Source of the DNA: Prevotellaceae bacterium
Lineage (GTDB): Bacteria > Bacteroidota > Bacteroidia > Bacteroidales > UBA932
Reading direction: 5' to 3'
Assembly (NCBI GenBank): GCA_031264645.1
Contig: JAISDR010000138.1
Span: 1 to 9,558, forward strand
Length of the DNA: 9,558 nt
Below are positions 6,600 to 9,558 of this stretch, piece after piece. Numbering within the stretch: position 1 is the first letter of the stretch; each line of letters starts with the position of its first letter. The notes beneath the pieces are model-generated. The model was not told where the DNA came from and did not search any database. It was given only the letters and a program-made list of their open reading frames with translations. Made by a program: the position numbers and the translations under genes.

Positions 6600-7562
6600 T
6601 CATTCTTTTCCTGTTGAGAATTTAAATACCAGTCCGACTTCGTGGGAGGATGTAGCGAGTCCCCGGAAGTTTTTACCTGTAAAGCCGAGGTCGAAAATAT
6701 AGTGGACGTCCATTATGTCGGAAGTATATCCCACATGAAAAGACGTCGTGAACGAATTGATTTTGAAATTCTGGCGGCTGTACAGTCCGATATTGAAGTT
6801 CAAAAAATGGTAGAGCGCGCCCACTCCCAGCAACGTTGTTTCCGACTGGTGGATGAGGAAAATCCCCGGCTGAAGCGTGGAGTTTTCCAGATAACGGACG
6901 AGTCCTCTTGAGGGCATATATTTCGCGCCGCCGAGTATCGGGATTTTCCATTCGGCATGAGCGTAAACCCTTAGCGGTCGCGACCAGTAGACGTATCTGT
7001 TTTCTTTTCCCAGATGATATATCGCCGCTCCAGTCTCGAAATAATCGGAATTATACAGTCCCCCGAAGCCGAAATCCACACCGAATGCCGACTGTCTTTC
7101 GTAAGTATACTGGTTCGGATCGACTGAGCCGTCGGGATTAATCATGTCCGGAAACGTCAGACCGTTCGGGTTATTGATTCCGTAGTAAAAGTTCGCCATC
7201 AGTCCCGCCTTTACGTAATTTGATTCCCCGACGGCTATCCTGTAGGAATAGACCAGACCGGCGGAGGTGTAGGAATATGCCTTGCTTCCAAGCTGGTCGC
7301 TCATTATCACTATGCCTGCGCCGCTGTTGTACCGGTCGATATACGTATCGAACGAAGCGCTGTATGTAGCAAAGTCCGTGCCCGACGAGGGATAGTGGTT
7401 TCTGTAGTTCAGCGTTGCCCGGGTATAATATTCGTTTCCCGCGTATGCCGGATTAAAAAACAGCGGCATGGCGGGCTTTATGGATAAATACGGGTCCTGT
7501 GCATTTGCAAGGAGGACGGTACTCAAAAAGGCGGTACAAAAATATATTCTTAATCTAAACAA
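6600..7562 (-). CDS. PorP/SprF family type IX secretion outer-membrane protein
   Basis: The 320-residue product starts with an N-terminal signal peptide (hydrophobic core at about 6-19, likely cut after ANA at 21). It continues with the family signature LFFNPAYAG at 34-42, then alternating short beta strands rich in Tyr, Gly and Asn to an amphipathic end, VGLVFKFSTGKE. PorP/SprF proteins are about 300-residue outer-membrane barrels of the type IX secretion system. SprF-like paralogues help secrete or anchor partner adhesins or sorting-domain proteins in Bacteroidota. No PorK/L/M/N genes are in the window, so this may be an accessory paralogue. No ATG is available before the signal peptide. 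The best start is TTG at 7560-7562, because the frame upstream is closed by the recJ stop TAA (7578-7580). The gap to recJ is 15 bp, suggesting one operon. Confidence 0.88.
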   Translation of the reverse strand: MFRLRIYFCTAFLSTVLLANAQDPYLSIKPAMPLFFNPAYAGNEYYTRATLNYRNHYPSSGTDFATYSASFDTYIDRYNSGAGIVIMSDQLGSKAYSYTSAGLVYSYRIAVGESNYVKAGLMANFYYGINNPNGLTFPDMINPDGSVDPNQYTYERQSAFGVDFGFGGLYNSDYFETGAAIYHLGKENRYVYWSRPLRVYAHAEWKIPILGGAKYMPSRGLVRYLENSTLQPGIFLIHQSETTLLGVGALYHFLNFNIGLYSRQNFKINSFTTSFHVGYTSDIMDVHYIFDLGFTGKNFRGLATSSHEVGLVFKFSTGKE

Positions 7563-7577
7563 TACTGCAAAATTTAA

Positions 7578-9311
7578 TTACGGAATAACTTCTTTTTCTT
7601 TTATATCCTTAATTTGGAGCTGGATATTTGCAATTCCCCTGTAATAGTTCTCGGCGATGGAATAACAGAGATCAACCGGATTTCCTCCGTTAAGATGCTC
7701 GAAATGTTCCGACTGGTTGAATGCTATAGCCGAAATATACCTGTACGGCTCGTTTTCCTGCAGCAGTTCCAGACGCAGATGGTCGCCGTCCTGCCCGACA
7801 ACACAGCCGTTACCATTGTCGTACACGTTTTTCGCAACAAACACCGGCGACATGTTTTCGGGTCCAAAAGGCTGGAACTGTTTCAGGATACGGAAAAACT
7901 TCGGCGTTATCTGCCTGAAGTCCAAATAATCGTCAACCTCCGTACGCGGTATCATCATCTCGTCCGTAACGATCTCGCCTGCAATCTGCATGAAGCGTTC
8001 CCTGAACTGCTCCAGATTGGATTCCTTAAGCGTCAAGCCTGCCGCATACATGTGTCCTCCGAAATTTTCGAGAAGATCGGAACAGCCCTCAATCGCCTGA
8101 TACAGGTCAAACCCCGGGATGCTGCGCGCCGAGCCTGTGATATATCCGTTGGAATTTGTCATCACGATAGTCGGCTTGTGGCGAAACTCTATCAATCGCG
8201 ACGCGACGATTCCTATCACGCCCTTGTGCCACATCGGATTGTAGAGGACGGTTGCCCTGCCGTCGATCCCTTCCCTGCTTTTATCCAGCATGTCAATCGC
8301 TTCCTGGGTGATTTGGCGGTCGACATATTTACGGTCGTTGTTATGCGTATCTATTGTCTTGCTGAAAGAACTGGCTTTCTCGTCCGATTCGGAAGTAAGC
8401 AGTTCTACAGCCGCTTTGCCCGATTCCATTCTTCCAGCGGCGTTGATTCGGGGTCCTATTTTAAACACGAGGTCGTCTATGGTTACCTTCTGGTTTTCAA
8501 GTCCCGATATTTTCAGTATTGATTTAAGTCCCCGGCGCGGATTTTCGTTCAGCTGTTTCAGCCCGTAGAATGCAAGGATACGGTTTTCGCCGATAACGGG
8601 GACAATATCCGAAGCAATGCTTACCGCCACCAAATCCAGATACGGGTAAAGCTCGTACAAGGATATGTTGTTTACGGAACAGAATGCCTGCAACATCTTG
8701 AAGCCTACGCCGCAACCCGACAGTTCACGGAAGGGATAGCCGCAGTCGCTACGCTTGGGATCGAGAACTGCCACCGCTTCCGGAATTTCCTCCCCCGGCA
8801 GATGATGGTCGCAGATAATGAAGTCCATGCCTTTCGATTTGGCATACGAAATTTTATCGTTCGCCTTTATCCCGCAATCGAGGGCGATGACAAGCGAAAC
8901 CTCATTTTCTCCGGCATAGTCTATGCTTTTGTACGATATCCCGTAACCTTCGCCGTACCTGTCGGGAATATAGAATAATACCCTTTTGTAATACTTCCGC
9001 AGGAACAGGCAGACTAAGGATACTGCCGTTGTCCCGTCAACATCGTAGTCGCCATAAACCATGATGATTTCCTTCTCCTTGATTGCCCTGTTGATTCTGT
9101 TGACGGCGATATCCATATCCTTCATCAGGAAAGGGTCGTGAAGATCTTCCAGCCGCGGTCGAAAGAAAGCGTGTGCGTCCTGAAAGGTATACACTCCCCG
9201 CTGCACAAGTAAATTGGCTAATACTGTATCAATTGACAACTCATTTGCCAGACGCTGTACATCGGCAGGATCGCCCTTTTTCTTCATTATCCATTTTCGT
9301 TCCATAGACAT
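7578..9311 (-). CDS. recJ: Single-stranded-DNA-specific exonuclease RecJ
   Basis: RecJ degrades single-stranded DNA 5' to 3' in recombinational and mismatch repair. The 577-residue length is normal. The DHH phosphoesterase motifs are all present: GDYDVDG at 87-93 (D88, D90, D92), ALDCG with D145, DHH at 168-170, SGCGVGF at 198-204 and SIASDIVP with D235. They are followed by KIGPRINAAGRM at 284-295 and, in the DHHA1 domain, WHKGVIGIVASR at 361-372, GSARS at 393-397 and GGHMYAAG at 418-425. A C-terminal OB-like region completes the protein. No catalytic residue is missing. The chosen ATG (9309-9311) lies 20 bp past a -7 promoter box; M3 is an alternative start. The porP/sprF-type gene follows in the same reading frame after the TAA stop and 15 bp. 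Confidence 0.97.
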   Translation of the reverse strand: MSMERKWIMKKKGDPADVQRLANELSIDTVLANLLVQRGVYTFQDAHAFFRPRLEDLHDPFLMKDMDIAVNRINRAIKEKEIIMVYGDYDVDGTTAVSLVCLFLRKYYKRVLFYIPDRYGEGYGISYKSIDYAGENEVSLVIALDCGIKANDKISYAKSKGMDFIICDHHLPGEEIPEAVAVLDPKRSDCGYPFRELSGCGVGFKMLQAFCSVNNISLYELYPYLDLVAVSIASDIVPVIGENRILAFYGLKQLNENPRRGLKSILKISGLENQKVTIDDLVFKIGPRINAAGRMESGKAAVELLTSESDEKASSFSKTIDTHNNDRKYVDRQITQEAIDMLDKSREGIDGRATVLYNPMWHKGVIGIVASRLIEFRHKPTIVMTNSNGYITGSARSIPGFDLYQAIEGCSDLLENFGGHMYAAGLTLKESNLEQFRERFMQIAGEIVTDEMMIPRTEVDDYLDFRQITPKFFRILKQFQPFGPENMSPVFVAKNVYDNGNGCVVGQDGDHLRLELLQENEPYRYISAIAFNQSEHFEHLNGGNPVDLCYSIAENYYRGIANIQLQIKDIKEKEVIP

Positions 9312-9331
9312 AGAAATCTTTTATTGCCCGA

Positions 9332-9339
9332 CAAAGATA
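9332..9339 (-). promoter_or_regulatory. -7 promoter box of recJ
   Basis: On the minus strand the sequence is TATCTTTG, identical to the purL -7 box and an exact match to TAnnTTTG. It is 20 bp upstream of the recJ ATG, so transcription would start near 9325 with a leader of roughly 14 nt. A good TTTG at -33 is not visible; that stretch is A/T-rich. Confidence 0.6.
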
Positions 9340-9390
9340 TTACATTTTAATGAATTTCCTATTTTCTTTTCCTAAAAAACAGATACAGAC

Positions 9391-9427
9391 AAAAAAAGAG
9401 AGGCAGGATTTGGGTGTCCTGTCTCTC
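9391..9427 (-). terminator. Strong minus-strand intrinsic terminator
   Basis: Read on the minus strand, GAGAGACAGGA (complement of 9417-9427) pairs with TCCTGCCTCTC (complement of 9398-9408) through ten Watson-Crick pairs and one mismatched T/C position on this strand. The loop is 8 nt, and seven T residues follow (9391-9397). It would end a minus-strand transcript entering from beyond the right edge, insulating recJ. On the + strand the same stem has a G.T wobble instead and no T-tract. Confidence 0.75.
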
Positions 9428-9445
9428 ATAACCTAACTTAAACCT

Positions 9446-9469
9446 ATGAAAAAACCAATTTGTCTATAA
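9446..9469 (+). other. Seven-residue mini-ORF after the hairpin
   Basis: ATG at 9446 reads MKKPICL and stops at TAA 9467-9469. It follows an AT-rich AACCTAACTTAAACCT stretch and resembles the beginning of an exported protein that is closed at once. It could be a leader peptide, a decayed gene start or chance. No + strand gene is visible downstream within the window. Confidence 0.15.
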
Positions 9470-9523
9470 GATGAGTCTCCCGTAAAAAGGTTTAATCTTA
9501 TGTGAAAAAATTTTTATGTGTCA

Positions 9524-9558
9524 TTATTTTATTACCGGAACAACTGTCATTGTATAGT
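9524..9558 (-). CDS. Possible last residues of a minus-strand gene (partial)
   Basis: From the right edge a minus-strand frame reads YTMTVVPVIK and stops at TAA (complement of 9524-9526). The end is compatible with a beta-rich extracellular protein. It lies about 97 bp upstream of a well-formed minus-strand terminator, which supports a gene ending here. Ten residues are far too few for identification, and another frame could equally be the true one. Confidence 0.25.
   Translation of the reverse strand, partial: YTMTVVPVIK

Noticed and set aside
7614..8522. 302-residue + strand frame inside recJ
   Set aside because: It is antisense to a RecJ with all catalytic motifs intact and has no recognisable domain.

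Overview
The window looks like a chromosomal segment of a Bacteroidota bacterium, probably of the order Bacteroidales. Three things point there. Several genes have A-rich upstream stretches instead of Shine-Dalgarno sequences. Exact copies of the Bacteroidota -7 promoter box (TAnnTTTG) lie just upstream of purL, recJ and a gene remnant. The protein families also fit: a PorP/SprF type IX secretion outer-membrane protein, a HmuY-like C-terminus, and a remnant of the AAA/DUF4143 ATPases that are abundant in this phylum. Species cannot be named from the sequence.

Left third (1-2184), accessory in character: the 3' end of a HmuY-like gene, then a low-complexity AT-rich stretch, then a striking array of ten 42-bp tandem repeats (469-888). 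The array has two subfamilies. In the second, every unit carries a 10-bp inverted repeat, and its substitutions keep pairing possible as G.U wobbles. It is followed by an unrecognised protein with about eight membrane helices (933-1826), a probable frameshifted lipoprotein remnant with inverted and direct repeats (1853-2030), a terminator hairpin and the purL promoter.

Middle (2185-6245), core metabolism: small-form purL (purine synthesis) and ilvD (branched-chain amino acid synthesis), 8 bp apart on the + strand and probably co-transcribed. The PurS and PurQ partners that small PurL needs, and the other ilv genes, are not in the window.

Right part (6246-9558), mostly on the minus strand: recJ (single-strand DNA exonuclease) with a promoter just upstream, followed 15 bp later by a PorP/SprF-family gene that appears to start with TTG. 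Between ilvD and this pair lies the N-terminal stub of an AAA/DUF4143 ATPase that still has a good promoter box. The far right holds a strong minus-strand terminator and perhaps the last residues of another minus-strand gene.

The least explained element is the 42-bp hairpin-forming array. The lipoprotein remnant and the unusual porP start are secondary points. No CRISPR array, complete mobile element, tRNA or rRNA was seen.
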